From Flavobacterium sp. SLB02 (lineage in GTDB: Bacteria; Bacteroidota; Bacteroidia; Flavobacteriales; Flavobacteriaceae): 64,000 nt of DNA. Under the pieces are notes generated by a model. It ran no database searches, was not told the DNA's origin, and saw only the letters and a list, made by a program, of their open reading frames with translations. Location: NCBI RefSeq assembly GCF_009664855.1, contig NZ_CP045928.1:5356119-5420118 (forward strand), given 5' to 3'. Position numbers and translations under genes: made by a program. Positions 23,956 to 31,950 of the stretch are shown here, piece after piece (positions within the stretch are counted from its first letter, which is position 1; each line of letters begins with the position of its first letter).

Positions 23956-24609
23956 ATGTTAACAAAAGAAGATATTGCAAGACGAATTGCAAAAGAAGTA
24001 AAAGACAGGTATTTTGTGAACTTAGGAATCGGAATTCCGACTTTGGTTGCGAATTACGTGAGAGAAGATATTGCAGTTGAGTTTCAGAGCGAGAATGGCG
24101 TTTTGGGCATGGGACCTTTTCCTTTTGCGGGAGAAGAAGACGCTGATATTATCAACGCGGGAAAGCAAACGATTACCACACTTCCGGGAGCAAGTTTCTT
24201 TGATTCTGCTTTTAGTTTCGGAATGATTCGCAGCCAGAAAGTAGATTTAACGATTTTGGGTGCGATGGAAGTTTCTGAAAACGGAGATATTGCCAACTGG
24301 AAAATTCCGGGTAAAATGGTAAAAGGAATGGGAGGCGCAATGGATTTGGTGGCTTCCGCCGAAAATATTATCGTGGCCATGATGCATGTTAATAAAGCAG
24401 GAGAATCTAAAATATTAAAAAAATGTACTTTGCCATTAACGGGTGTAGGATGCGTTAAAAAGGTCGTAACCGAATTAGCAGTTCTCGAAGTAACTGAAAA
24501 GGGTTTTAAGCTCTTAGAACGTGCGCCAGGTGTTTCTGTCGAGCACATCATCGCTTCTACAGAAGCTGATTTAATTATTGAAGGAGAAATTCCTGAAATG
24601 GCTATTTAG
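23956..24609 (+). CDS. scoB: 3-oxoacid CoA-transferase subunit B
   Basis: A 217-aa beta subunit with the catalytic glutamate in FQSENGVLGMGP and the typical start RIAKEVKDRYFVNLGIGIPTLV. GGAMDLVASA and CTLPLTGVGCV are further family segments. It partners ScoA (22027) in one enzyme although the genes are separated by the beta-lactamase. It converges on a TonB receptor gene, and a terminator bracketed by inverted repeats lies between them. Confidence 0.92.
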   Translation: MLTKEDIARRIAKEVKDRYFVNLGIGIPTLVANYVREDIAVEFQSENGVLGMGPFPFAGEEDADIINAGKQTITTLPGASFFDSAFSFGMIRSQKVDLTILGAMEVSENGDIANWKIPGKMVKGMGGAMDLVASAENIIVAMMHVNKAGESKILKKCTLPLTGVGCVKKVVTELAVLEVTEKGFKLLERAPGVSVEHIIASTEADLIIEGEIPEMAI

Positions 24610-24627
24610 ATTAAAAAAAAAGATTTA

Positions 24628-24737
24628 TGCCACAAAGACACGAAGACACAAGTTTTCTAAATAACAAAACCGCCTAATTTGGCGGTTTTTGTTTTATACT
24701 TTTAAAAATTACTTTGCGACTTTGTGTCTTTGTGGCA
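24628..24737. repeat. Inverted CACAAAGACAC arms around a shared terminator
   Basis: The arm TGCCACAAAGACACGAAGAC at 24628 onward faces CTTTGTGTCTTTGTGGCA ending at 24737. Between them sits the hairpin at 24666-24690. The arrangement fills the gap between convergent scoB and the TonB receptor gene. Confidence 0.7.
24666..24690. terminator. Bidirectional terminator between scoB and the TonB receptor gene
   Basis: AAAACCGCC (24666-24674), loop TAATTT, GGCGGTTTTT (24681-24690). The AAAACCGCC/GGCGGTTTT stem recurs at 28533 and 31839. Confidence 0.9.
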
Positions 24738-24742
24738 TTTTA

Positions 24743-27406
24743 TTACAATGTAAAACTCATACGACCAAAGTAGTAAGCTCCGGTAGTTCCCATTTGCACA
24801 GGAGCATATTTGAAAACTCCATAATAACTGTTTTCGTAAATTTGTCTGTCCGGGAAAATATCAAATAAGTTATTCGCTCCCAAAGCAATCTGAATTTTTG
24901 GAGTTATTTTATAAGCTACCGTCATATCTGTAACCACTTTTCCGTTGTGTTTCTGGATGCCTCCAAAAGGGAAACCATCACGAATTACTTCTCCAAAATA
25001 AGTATTTCTTACTAAGAAATTCCATTTGGTCAGGCTATAATTAATAGCAAAAGTACCTTTGTGTTTAGGCGTATTGGTCTCGATCAGACTTCTTTCCTGA
25101 GGTCCGTAATACACATCTTCCTGACCCACAAATAAAGATGGAATATTGTTTAACTGATCATCTACTTTATTGTCGTTGTAGTTGTACAATAACGAAAGAT
25201 TCATTTTTCCCGGACCAACATTCATATCATAATCAATTACAACGTCAACTCCGTTTGTAGTAGTGTTAATGGCATTGGTAAAAAAACGGCCCGTTTGTGC
25301 GCCGTATTGCGCAAACAAAGTACGAAGGGCAGGGACAGGTTCACCAGAAGCGTCATTTCCTAAGTTTCCTGTAAGGATGATTCTATTATCAATTCTAATG
25401 TGGTAATAATCAGCTGTAATATGTAATTTTTTTGTTGGAGAATAAACAATTCCAAAACTGTAATTTCTCGAAGTTTCTTCTTTTAATTTCGGAATTCCCA
25501 ATTCTTTCGCTACCTGACTGTCATTTCTAAAAATACCCGAATTCAGGATTTGCCCGTCAACAGCATCAGTTGCAATATTGTTGAAATATTGTTGGTGCAA
25601 TGATGGTGCTCTGAAACCAGAACTAATGGCTCCACGAACAAATAGATTATCTAAGATTTTATATCTCGCAGATAATTTTCCGTTGATCGTATTTCCAAAA
25701 TCAGTATAATCTTCGTAACGACCTGCAACTCCAATCAATAATTTCTCAGTAATATCCGCCTCAACATCAGCATAAACCCCAACGCTGTTTCTGTTTTCGT
25801 TCACTTCATTCAAAGGAGAAAATCCCGGGAATGATTGTGCTCCGCCGTTGATATAAGAGTTCTCTTCACCCGGAACAATTTTGTATTTTTCAAAACGATA
25901 TTCACCTCCAAATGCAACATTCAAACCATGAAAAATATCTTTATATAATCTCGAAATGTCAGTATTCACAGTGTTTTGCAGGAAAGAGTGATTTCCCGCT
26001 TTAAAATCTGTCTGACCATTATCTCCTAACGAAACGTTGTTGGTATTCGATACATCATAAACAAATTTGTTTTCACCAATAGTATTGCTCACATCCAGTT
26101 TCCATTCTCCAAATTTAAATTTAAAACCAACCGAAGAAGAAAGATCTGTTACTACAGAATTCAGTTCTGGTTGAAACCCGAAAGGGAAAATTGAAGCGAC
26201 AACATTTTCAGTCTCACTTGGTAAACGTCTAAAACCGTAACCTGTGCCTTCTCTGTGGCTCACGCCTCCGTTTGCATAAAACTCGATTTGATCGTTTAAC
26301 GGAATTGATGCATTAAAGAATCCCTGAATATTCTGGATTTTTGCATCTCCGATCTGAAAATTAAAATCATCACGAGTCAATCCGTTTTGTGCCAATAAAT
26401 TATCATCAAACTGTCGAGATTCGGCTGCATCATTTGCAAAATCATAAGAACTAGTACCAACATGATTACCTATTGAGGTTTGATCGAAAATGATCAGGTT
26501 ATTGTTTTGAGAACGATTTGTTTTCTGACGATCATTAAATTCAGCCGAAAGGTTAATAAATCCACCTTTGTTGCCAATTTTTTTTCCGTAATTTAAGTTC
26601 ACATTTGTAGTTTGTCCGTCATCTCTTGATGTTGAACCATAAGTAGCGTTTACTTCTAAACCTGCATTGTCTTTTAAAACCAAATTGATTACACCTGCAA
26701 TCGCATCAGAACCGTATTGTGCCGCGGCACCATCACGTAAAACTTCAATTCTCTTGATTGCCGAAGCCGGAATTGCACTTAAATCTGTTCCCACAGAACC
26801 ATTTCCTACCGTGTTTTGGTAATTAACTAATGAAGTGGTGTGTCTTCTTTTTCCGTTAATCAAAACCAAAACCTGATCAGGACCTAAACCTCTTAACGAA
26901 GCCGGATCTATATGTTCTGTACCATCGGCAGAAGATTGGCGGTTTGAATTGAATGACGGAATCAAATACGTCAAAATATCGTTTGTAGTAGTTTGCGGCG
27001 TTGTATTTCTGATTTTAGCCAGATTAACAACATCAACAGGAACTGCTGTTTCGAGTTTACTCTTATTGGGATTTCTACTTCCTACGACTACAATTTCGTC
27101 AAGACTATTATTTTCCAGGGCCAATTGTACTTCGATAACGTGATCTTTTGCAACGATTTCCTTGGTTTGATAGCCAAATAACGAAACAATAAGCGTTGGA
27201 TTATTTACAGAAGCATTAATTGTAAACTTGCCTAAAGCATCGCTTGAAGCATTAATTTGAGTTCCTTTGATTAAGATTGTAGCAAATTCCAGAGGATTTC
27301 CGTTTTCATTCGTAATTGTTCCTTTTATCTCGTGACCTTGCGCAAAAAATAAAGTGCTGGATAAAGTAAGAATTGCTGTTATGACAATTTTTAATTTTTT
27401 TCTCAT
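24743..27406 (-). CDS. TonB-dependent outer membrane receptor
   Basis: An 887-aa receptor starting at ATG 27406 (MRKKLKIVITAILTL), with signal cleavage after FFAQ. It has a carboxypeptidase-like regulatory domain (about 22-105), a TonB box region with DEIVVVGSRNPN, a plug containing RGLGPDQVLVLINGKRRH and IEVLRDGAAAQYGSDAIAGVINL, and a large barrel ending in GAYYFGRMSFTL. The RGLGPDQVLVLINGKRRHTT plug is common in iron-type or vitamin-type receptors without a SusD partner, and no SusD is adjacent. Ligand unassigned. Confidence 0.92.
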   Translation of the reverse strand: MRKKLKIVITAILTLSSTLFFAQGHEIKGTITNENGNPLEFATILIKGTQINASSDALGKFTINASVNNPTLIVSLFGYQTKEIVAKDHVIEVQLALENNSLDEIVVVGSRNPNKSKLETAVPVDVVNLAKIRNTTPQTTTNDILTYLIPSFNSNRQSSADGTEHIDPASLRGLGPDQVLVLINGKRRHTTSLVNYQNTVGNGSVGTDLSAIPASAIKRIEVLRDGAAAQYGSDAIAGVINLVLKDNAGLEVNATYGSTSRDDGQTTNVNLNYGKKIGNKGGFINLSAEFNDRQKTNRSQNNNLIIFDQTSIGNHVGTSSYDFANDAAESRQFDDNLLAQNGLTRDDFNFQIGDAKIQNIQGFFNASIPLNDQIEFYANGGVSHREGTGYGFRRLPSETENVVASIFPFGFQPELNSVVTDLSSSVGFKFKFGEWKLDVSNTIGENKFVYDVSNTNNVSLGDNGQTDFKAGNHSFLQNTVNTDISRLYKDIFHGLNVAFGGEYRFEKYKIVPGEENSYINGGAQSFPGFSPLNEVNENRNSVGVYADVEADITEKLLIGVAGRYEDYTDFGNTINGKLSARYKILDNLFVRGAISSGFRAPSLHQQYFNNIATDAVDGQILNSGIFRNDSQVAKELGIPKLKEETSRNYSFGIVYSPTKKLHITADYYHIRIDNRIILTGNLGNDASGEPVPALRTLFAQYGAQTGRFFTNAINTTTNGVDVVIDYDMNVGPGKMNLSLLYNYNDNKVDDQLNNIPSLFVGQEDVYYGPQERSLIETNTPKHKGTFAINYSLTKWNFLVRNTYFGEVIRDGFPFGGIQKHNGKVVTDMTVAYKITPKIQIALGANNLFDIFPDRQIYENSYYGVFKYAPVQMGTTGAYYFGRMSFTL

Positions 27407-27587
27407 TGATAATTTAGTTTTGTAATTGGTGTGATAATTATTCAAAAAGATCCTACATAGCTTCTATTTGTCTACTATTTACATGGGATAATGAATAAAA
27501 TGCAAATGTAGTCGTAAATAATCAAAATCGATTTATAAAATGATATTATTTCTAAGATAATGGTGTCAGATTTTGAGTTTAATGAAA

Positions 27588-27595
27588 TATCTTTG
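27588..27595 (+). promoter_or_regulatory. -7 box of the exported SAM hydrolase gene
   Basis: TATCTTTG matches TAnnTTTG 24 bases before the start codon. A TTTTG at 27571-27575 is closer than the standard spacer allows, so the -33 element is uncertain. Confidence 0.5.
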
Positions 27596-27618
27596 CTGAA
27601 AATTTAAAAAGAGAAAAA

Positions 27619-28506
27619 ATGAAATTACGTTTATTACTTTTTTTGTGTGCCATGACTTTTAATGGTTTTGCACAAAATAATGTATTAGTTTTTCAATCAG
27701 ATTTTGGTTTGAAAGATGGGGCAGTATCTGCTATGAAAGGGGTTGCAATGGGAGTTTCTACCGATATTAAAATATTTGATGTAACTCATGAAATCCCGGC
27801 ATTTAATATTTGGGAAGCAGCATATCGTTTGTCGCAAACGGCTCAATATTATCCAGCAGGAACAGTATTTGTATCGGTTTGTGATCCTGGAGTGGGTACA
27901 GCGAGACATTCTGTTGTGTTGTTGACTAAATCTGGTCATTATTTTGTAACTCCGGATAACGGAACTTTGACTTTAATAGCAGAACAATTAGGGATTCAGG
28001 AAATTCGTGAGATCGATGAAGTAAAAAACCGTCGCCAAAACTCAAACGAATCTTATACTTTTCACGGTCGTGATGTGTATGCTTTTACCGGAGCTCGTTT
28101 AGCGTCTAAAACCATCACTTTTGAAGAAGTTGGACCAAAACTGCCAAACGAAGTGGTGAAAATCGATTACCAAAAACCGGTTTTCGAAAAAGGAATCATC
28201 AAAGGAGGAATTCCGATTTTGGATATTCAGTATGGAAATGTGTGGACTAATATCGACAAGAAAACTTTCGCTAATTTAGATTTAAAAGCAGGTGATTTTG
28301 TTAAGATCCAGATCTTCAACGGAACTAAGAAAGCTTATGAAGGAAAATTGAAACTGGTACATACTTTTGGAGAAGTTCAGGTAGGTACTGATGTTTGTTA
28401 TTTCAACAGTCTTTTAAACTTTTCATTGGCCGTAAACCAAGGAAGTTTCTCAGCAAAACATAAAATTTACAGCGGAGCTGACTGGAGTATTTTGCTTAGT
28501 AAATAA
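27619..28506 (+). CDS. Exported SAM hydroxide adenosyltransferase (DUF62 / chlorinase-fluorinase fold)
   Basis: A 295-aa protein with a signal peptide (MKLRLLLFLCAMTFNGFAQ) in front of the DUF62 fold. Family members hydrolyse S-adenosylmethionine to adenosine and methionine, or halogenate it. Visible landmarks are QSDFG with Asp28, DVTHEIP, CDPGVGT, PDNGTL and the FHGRD segment (His149, Arg151, Asp152) that supplies the water-activating Asp-His-Arg set of hydrolases. The halogenase-specific insert is not evident. An export signal is odd for a SAM enzyme, since SAM is cytosolic. It converges on the beta-barrel gene at 28655. Confidence 0.85.
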   Translation: MKLRLLLFLCAMTFNGFAQNNVLVFQSDFGLKDGAVSAMKGVAMGVSTDIKIFDVTHEIPAFNIWEAAYRLSQTAQYYPAGTVFVSVCDPGVGTARHSVVLLTKSGHYFVTPDNGTLTLIAEQLGIQEIREIDEVKNRRQNSNESYTFHGRDVYAFTGARLASKTITFEEVGPKLPNEVVKIDYQKPVFEKGIIKGGIPILDIQYGNVWTNIDKKTFANLDLKAGDFVKIQIFNGTKKAYEGKLKLVHTFGEVQVGTDVCYFNSLLNFSLAVNQGSFSAKHKIYSGADWSILLSK

Positions 28507-28532
28507 GCAGTAAACCAATTCATGAGATAAAA

Positions 28533-28556
28533 AAAACCGCCCAATTAGGCGGTTTT
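28533..28556. terminator. Bidirectional terminator after the SAM hydrolase gene
   Basis: AAAACCGCC (28533-28541), loop CAATTA, GGCGGTTTT (28548-28556), followed by CGCAAAG-type words (28565-28640) before the convergent gene ends. Confidence 0.88.
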
Positions 28557-28654
28557 ATTATTTATAATCTTTGCGACTTAGCGTCTTTGCGAGATTCTTT
28601 TCTTTGTTCAATTTTGCAAAAAAAACTTAGTGTCTTTGTGGCAAGGAAAGCTTT

Positions 28655-29176
28655 TTACAAATTAAAAGAAGCTCCTAAACTAAAAGTAAACTGATTGTTT
28701 AAGTGATCAAATACTCCATTGTCGCTGCCGTATTTTGCAATTGGGAAACCAAGTTCTGTAAAAACACCAAATCCTTCAGTAAAAAAGTAACGACCACCAA
28801 CATGACCGCCAAAATTGTGTAATCCTAAACTTAAACCTGGGTAAACATCTAATTGATCAACACCAATAACACTGCTTAAATTAGCATTAATTCTTGCTTT
28901 AGCATCAAAACGTTCGCCAAAATCAGGTTTGTAATCATTGTAAGCACTACTATTATAAAAACCATTAAAATTATCTACGCCTAATAAGTAATTAGCAACA
29001 AAACCAAAAGAGAAATTTTCTCCTAAACCAAAATCTACAGACCCCTGAATTCCTGACCCACCATCTTGTATGTTAGCACCAACGTTAACTTTAACATCTC
29101 CTTTTCCTTTAAAAGCCTGTTGAGCTTGTGTAAATCCAAATGATAATAAAAACAAAAGTGTAATAACCTTTTTCAT
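28655..29176 (-). CDS. Outer-membrane beta-barrel protein (DUF6646-like)
   Basis: A 173-aa protein with a signal peptide (MKKVITLLFLLSFGFTQAQ) and alternating beta-strand sequence (GDVKVNVGANIQDGGSGI, ENFSFGFVANYLLGVDNF, FEVFTELG-like stretches) ending in a terminal Leu, as in small porin-like barrels. It resembles a flavobacterial family of unknown role that I recall as DUF6646. Its final strand FTFSLGASFNL supports outer-membrane insertion. It converges on the exported SAM hydrolase. Confidence 0.78.
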   Translation of the reverse strand: MKKVITLLFLLSFGFTQAQQAFKGKGDVKVNVGANIQDGGSGIQGSVDFGLGENFSFGFVANYLLGVDNFNGFYNSSAYNDYKPDFGERFDAKARINANLSSVIGVDQLDVYPGLSLGLHNFGGHVGGRYFFTEGFGVFTELGFPIAKYGSDNGVFDHLNNQFTFSLGASFNL

Positions 29177-29224
29177 AAACTTAAATATTAATTATTTTAA
29201 AATGCAAAAATAGTTTTTTATGGA

Positions 29225-29959
29225 TTAATTCCTACCTTTTTCATCAGAATACAATTCGTTTAACGGATCGCTCTGCCAGAATTCCTTGGTATTCACATCC
29301 ATAATAGTCAAAGGTCCCTTAAAAGCGGCACCCGTATCAACATTCCATACACAAGCTTTATTTACCGGAACTGTTTTTCCAATTCGGGTAACCGGCGTAT
29401 GTCCAATGTAAATTTCTTTATATATCGTAAAACGTTTGGGATAGTACAGATCATCTGGTTTTAATTTTGGATCTAAAGCAAGTGCAGATTCCCAAAGTGT
29501 TCTGTCCCAGTAAAATAATTTTGGAAAATATTCCCAGACCACACCATTCAGATTCGTGAAACCCGCATGAACAAAAAGACGGTTTTCATCATCAAGATAA
29601 TAATCCTGAAGTGCTTCAAAAAAAGCAATATGTTCTTTTTTTCGTTCTGCCGAAATTTTAGAATATCCTTCAACAGTAGCTTTTCCTCCATGTTTGTACC
29701 ACATTTCTTCATCAAGATCTTCATGTCTGTTTTCAAGCCAGTCTAAGGCCAGCTGATCATGATTTCCTCGAATGCAAATGCAGTTTTGTTTGAGTTTCAG
29801 GTCAATTAAATAGTCAATTACCTCTGCCGACTGGCTCCAGCCATCAACATAATCGCCTAAAAATATAAGAGTATCTTGTGTAGTAACTTCAGCCTTTTTC
29901 AACACTTGCTCAAGAGCGAGTAATCCTCCGTGTATGTCGCCAATAACAAATGTTCGCAT
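29225..29959 (-). CDS. Calcineurin-like metallophosphoesterase (PPP/ApaH type)
   Basis: A 244-aa cytosolic phosphoesterase with the full two-metal signature: GDIHGG (residues 7-12), GDYVDG, RGNHDQLALDW, a later HAGF and GHTPV. The spacing fits bacterial PPP-type serine/threonine or diadenosine tetraphosphate phosphatases. No signal peptide. It is transcribed divergently from dinB. Substrate open. Confidence 0.9.
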   Translation of the reverse strand: MRTFVIGDIHGGLLALEQVLKKAEVTTQDTLIFLGDYVDGWSQSAEVIDYLIDLKLKQNCICIRGNHDQLALDWLENRHEDLDEEMWYKHGGKATVEGYSKISAERKKEHIAFFEALQDYYLDDENRLFVHAGFTNLNGVVWEYFPKLFYWDRTLWESALALDPKLKPDDLYYPKRFTIYKEIYIGHTPVTRIGKTVPVNKACVWNVDTGAAFKGPLTIMDVNTKEFWQSDPLNELYSDEKGRN

Positions 29960-30100
29960 TTTAATTTTTTTGGTGTAGAGGATACAAAAATAAAGAAAAT
30001 GATTTGTTTGAGATCAATAAGTTGTTAATCTTTAAAAATTGATACTATTTATAACTATTAACTGCGTTCTTTTTATTGGTTTAGTGTTTAAATTTGCATA

Positions 30101-31183
30101 ATGTCAGAGGTGCCAACATATCGAAAAATTATCCATATTGATATGGATGCTTTTTATGCTTCGGTAGAGCAAATGGATAATCCTGCTTTACGCGGGAAAC
30201 CTGTTGCTGTTGGCGGTTCAGAGAATAGAGGAGTAGTTTCGGCAGCAAGTTACGAAGCGCGTAAATTTGGTGTACGTAGTGCTATAAGTGGGGTTTTGGC
30301 CAAGAAATATTGTCCTGAAATTATTTTTGTTCGTCCGAGGTTTGATCGTTATAAGGAGATTTCAAATAAAATTCACGCCATTTTTCATGATTATACAGAT
30401 TTGGTCGAGCCGCTTTCGCTCGACGAAGCTTATCTGGATGTAACACAGAATAAAAAAGGAAACCCAAGTGCCAGTTTATTGGCAGAAGAAATTAGATTAC
30501 GAATTTTGAACGAAGTTGGAATCTCCGCTTCGGCAGGAATTTCCATCAATAAATTCGTGGCTAAAATTGCCAGTGATGTCAATAAACCAAACGGACAAAA
30601 AACGGTAAATCCTGATGAAGTCCAAGCTTTTCTGGAAGAATTGCCTATTAGAAAGTTTTATGGTGTTGGAAAAGTAACTACGGAGAAAATGTACCAATTG
30701 GGAATTTTTACCGGAACAGATCTGAAAAGTAAATCGGTAGAATTTCTGGAAAAGCATTTCGGAAAGTCAGGAGCTTTTTATTACAATGTGGTTCGTGGTA
30801 TTCACAATAGCGAAGTAAAGTCGCATCGCATCACCAAATCGGTTGCAGCAGAAAATACTTTCGATGTCAATTTAACTTCTGAAATTTTTATGCTGGAGCA
30901 GCTTGATAAAATTGCCACTTCATTAGAAAGACGATTAAAAAAATACAATATTTCAGGTAAAACAGTTACCCTTAAAATAAAATACAGCGATTTTACCCAG
31001 CAAACCCGGAGTAAAACTTTGCCCTATTTTATTTCAGATAAAAGCCTGATTCTCGAAACAGTAGAAGAATTATTATATCAGGAAAAAATGAAAGATTCAG
31101 TCCGATTACTCGGAATTTCTCTTAATAATTTAAACACAGAAGAGAAAAAAGCAGTTGTAGTACAATTAAAATTTACCTTCTAA
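30101..31183 (+). CDS. dinB: DNA polymerase IV
   Basis: A 360-aa Y-family translesion polymerase. Catalytic acids are in HIDMDAFYASVE (Asp14, Asp16) and SLDEAYLDV (Asp108, Glu109). Thumb helix-hairpin-helix and little-finger regions follow (FYGVGKVTTEKMYQLGI, KSHRITKSVAAENTF). The protein ends in QLKFTF, which could serve as a sliding-clamp-binding motif of the QLxLF type. Length is normal. No LexA box is evident in the short leader, where a TAAATTTG box lies only 4 bases from the start codon. Confidence 0.95.
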   Translation: MSEVPTYRKIIHIDMDAFYASVEQMDNPALRGKPVAVGGSENRGVVSAASYEARKFGVRSAISGVLAKKYCPEIIFVRPRFDRYKEISNKIHAIFHDYTDLVEPLSLDEAYLDVTQNKKGNPSASLLAEEIRLRILNEVGISASAGISINKFVAKIASDVNKPNGQKTVNPDEVQAFLEELPIRKFYGVGKVTTEKMYQLGIFTGTDLKSKSVEFLEKHFGKSGAFYYNVVRGIHNSEVKSHRITKSVAAENTFDVNLTSEIFMLEQLDKIATSLERRLKKYNISGKTVTLKIKYSDFTQQTRSKTLPYFISDKSLILETVEELLYQEKMKDSVRLLGISLNNLNTEEKKAVVVQLKFTF

Positions 31184-31221
31184 CTCATATTAAACAATCG
31201 TTAAATAGAAAATAAATTCAT

Positions 31222-31249
31222 TTTGTGATGAATTTTCGTTCTATCTTTG
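31222..31249 (+). promoter_or_regulatory. Probable promoter of the PAS-domain gene
   Basis: TTTG at 31222-31225, a 16-base spacer and TATCTTTG at 31242-31249 approximate the Flavobacterium consensus. The start codon is at 31284. Confidence 0.6.
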
Positions 31250-31283
31250 AGTAGAAAGATTTTTATCCTTTAAATTATTTAAA

Positions 31284-31778
31284 ATGAAAAATGCCGATTT
31301 TGATGAAGGCTCCCATCGTAATTCAGTTCCTATCCTTGCATGGGATTTTCATTATGAATATTTGAATGAGTTGAAAGCTATTTTCTCTGATTTGAAAAAA
31401 GTCAATAAAATTTCGAATCAATTTACCTGGAATGAGAAGAATCTCGAAATAGAAGAACGCATTAAAGAAGAAGTTGTAGTTGTGACAGATCTTGATCTAA
31501 AGATTGTTTTTGTTTCAAACGGAATCAAAAGAATGACGGGGTATTCTGAATGCGAAGTTTTAGGCAGGACGCCAAAAATGTTTCAGGGCCCGGAAACTTC
31601 TAAAACTGTTCTAAAAGAGATTAGGGAAGCAATCAAATTGCATGTTCCTTTCGAAAAAACAATTCAAAACTACAGAAAAGACGGCCGAACATACAATTGT
31701 CAAATCAATGGAGTTCCGGTTTTTAACCTAAAAGGAAAACTGACGCACTTTATTGCTTTCGAGAAAGAAGTTGCGTGA
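31284..31778 (+). CDS. Stand-alone LOV-like PAS-domain protein lacking the photoactive Cys
   Basis: A 164-aa protein with a helical N-terminal segment (1-60) and one PAS domain (about 61-164) but no kinase, cyclase or DNA-binding output. The core reads GRTPKMFQGPETSK, aligning with the LOV flavin signature GRNCRFLQGPET, and FEKTIQNYRKDGRTYNC and LTHFIAFEKEV match LOV strands. The cysteine that forms the flavin adduct is replaced by Pro97 and the preceding Asn by Thr. It is probably a non-photochemical relative that may bind flavin or another ligand (inference). It has its own promoter and converges on fumarase. Confidence 0.82.
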   Translation: MKNADFDEGSHRNSVPILAWDFHYEYLNELKAIFSDLKKVNKISNQFTWNEKNLEIEERIKEEVVVVTDLDLKIVFVSNGIKRMTGYSECEVLGRTPKMFQGPETSKTVLKEIREAIKLHVPFEKTIQNYRKDGRTYNCQINGVPVFNLKGKLTHFIAFEKEVA

Positions 31779-31780
31779 AA

Positions 31781-31949
31781 ATTTAACCGCAAAGTTCGCA
31801 AAGAATTTACGCAAGGTTCGCAAAGTATATAAATAAATAAAACCGCCCATAAAGGCGGTTTTTATTGTTTGTACAGTTTATTTTTAAAATTTAGTTAAAA
31901 AAAACTTTGCGTTCTTCACGTAAATTCTTTGCGAACTTTGCGGTTAAAT
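31781..31949. repeat. Perfect 31-bp inverted arms around a terminator
   Basis: The arm at 31781-31811 (ATTTAACCGCAAAGTTCGCA and 11 more bases) is exactly inverted at 31919-31949, enclosing 107 bp with the hairpin at 31839-31863. The right arm ends two bases before the fumarase stop codon region. This is the cleanest CGCAAAG-family structure in the window. Confidence 0.85.
31839..31863. terminator. Bidirectional terminator between the PAS gene and fumarase
   Basis: AAAACCGCC (31839-31847), loop CATAAA, GGCGGTTTTT (31854-31863). Confidence 0.9.
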
Positions 31950-31950
31950 A

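Noticed and set aside
24084..24551. Minus-strand 155-codon frame inside scoB
   Set aside because: It is fully antisense to a complete CoA-transferase subunit with all family motifs and shows no domain of its own.
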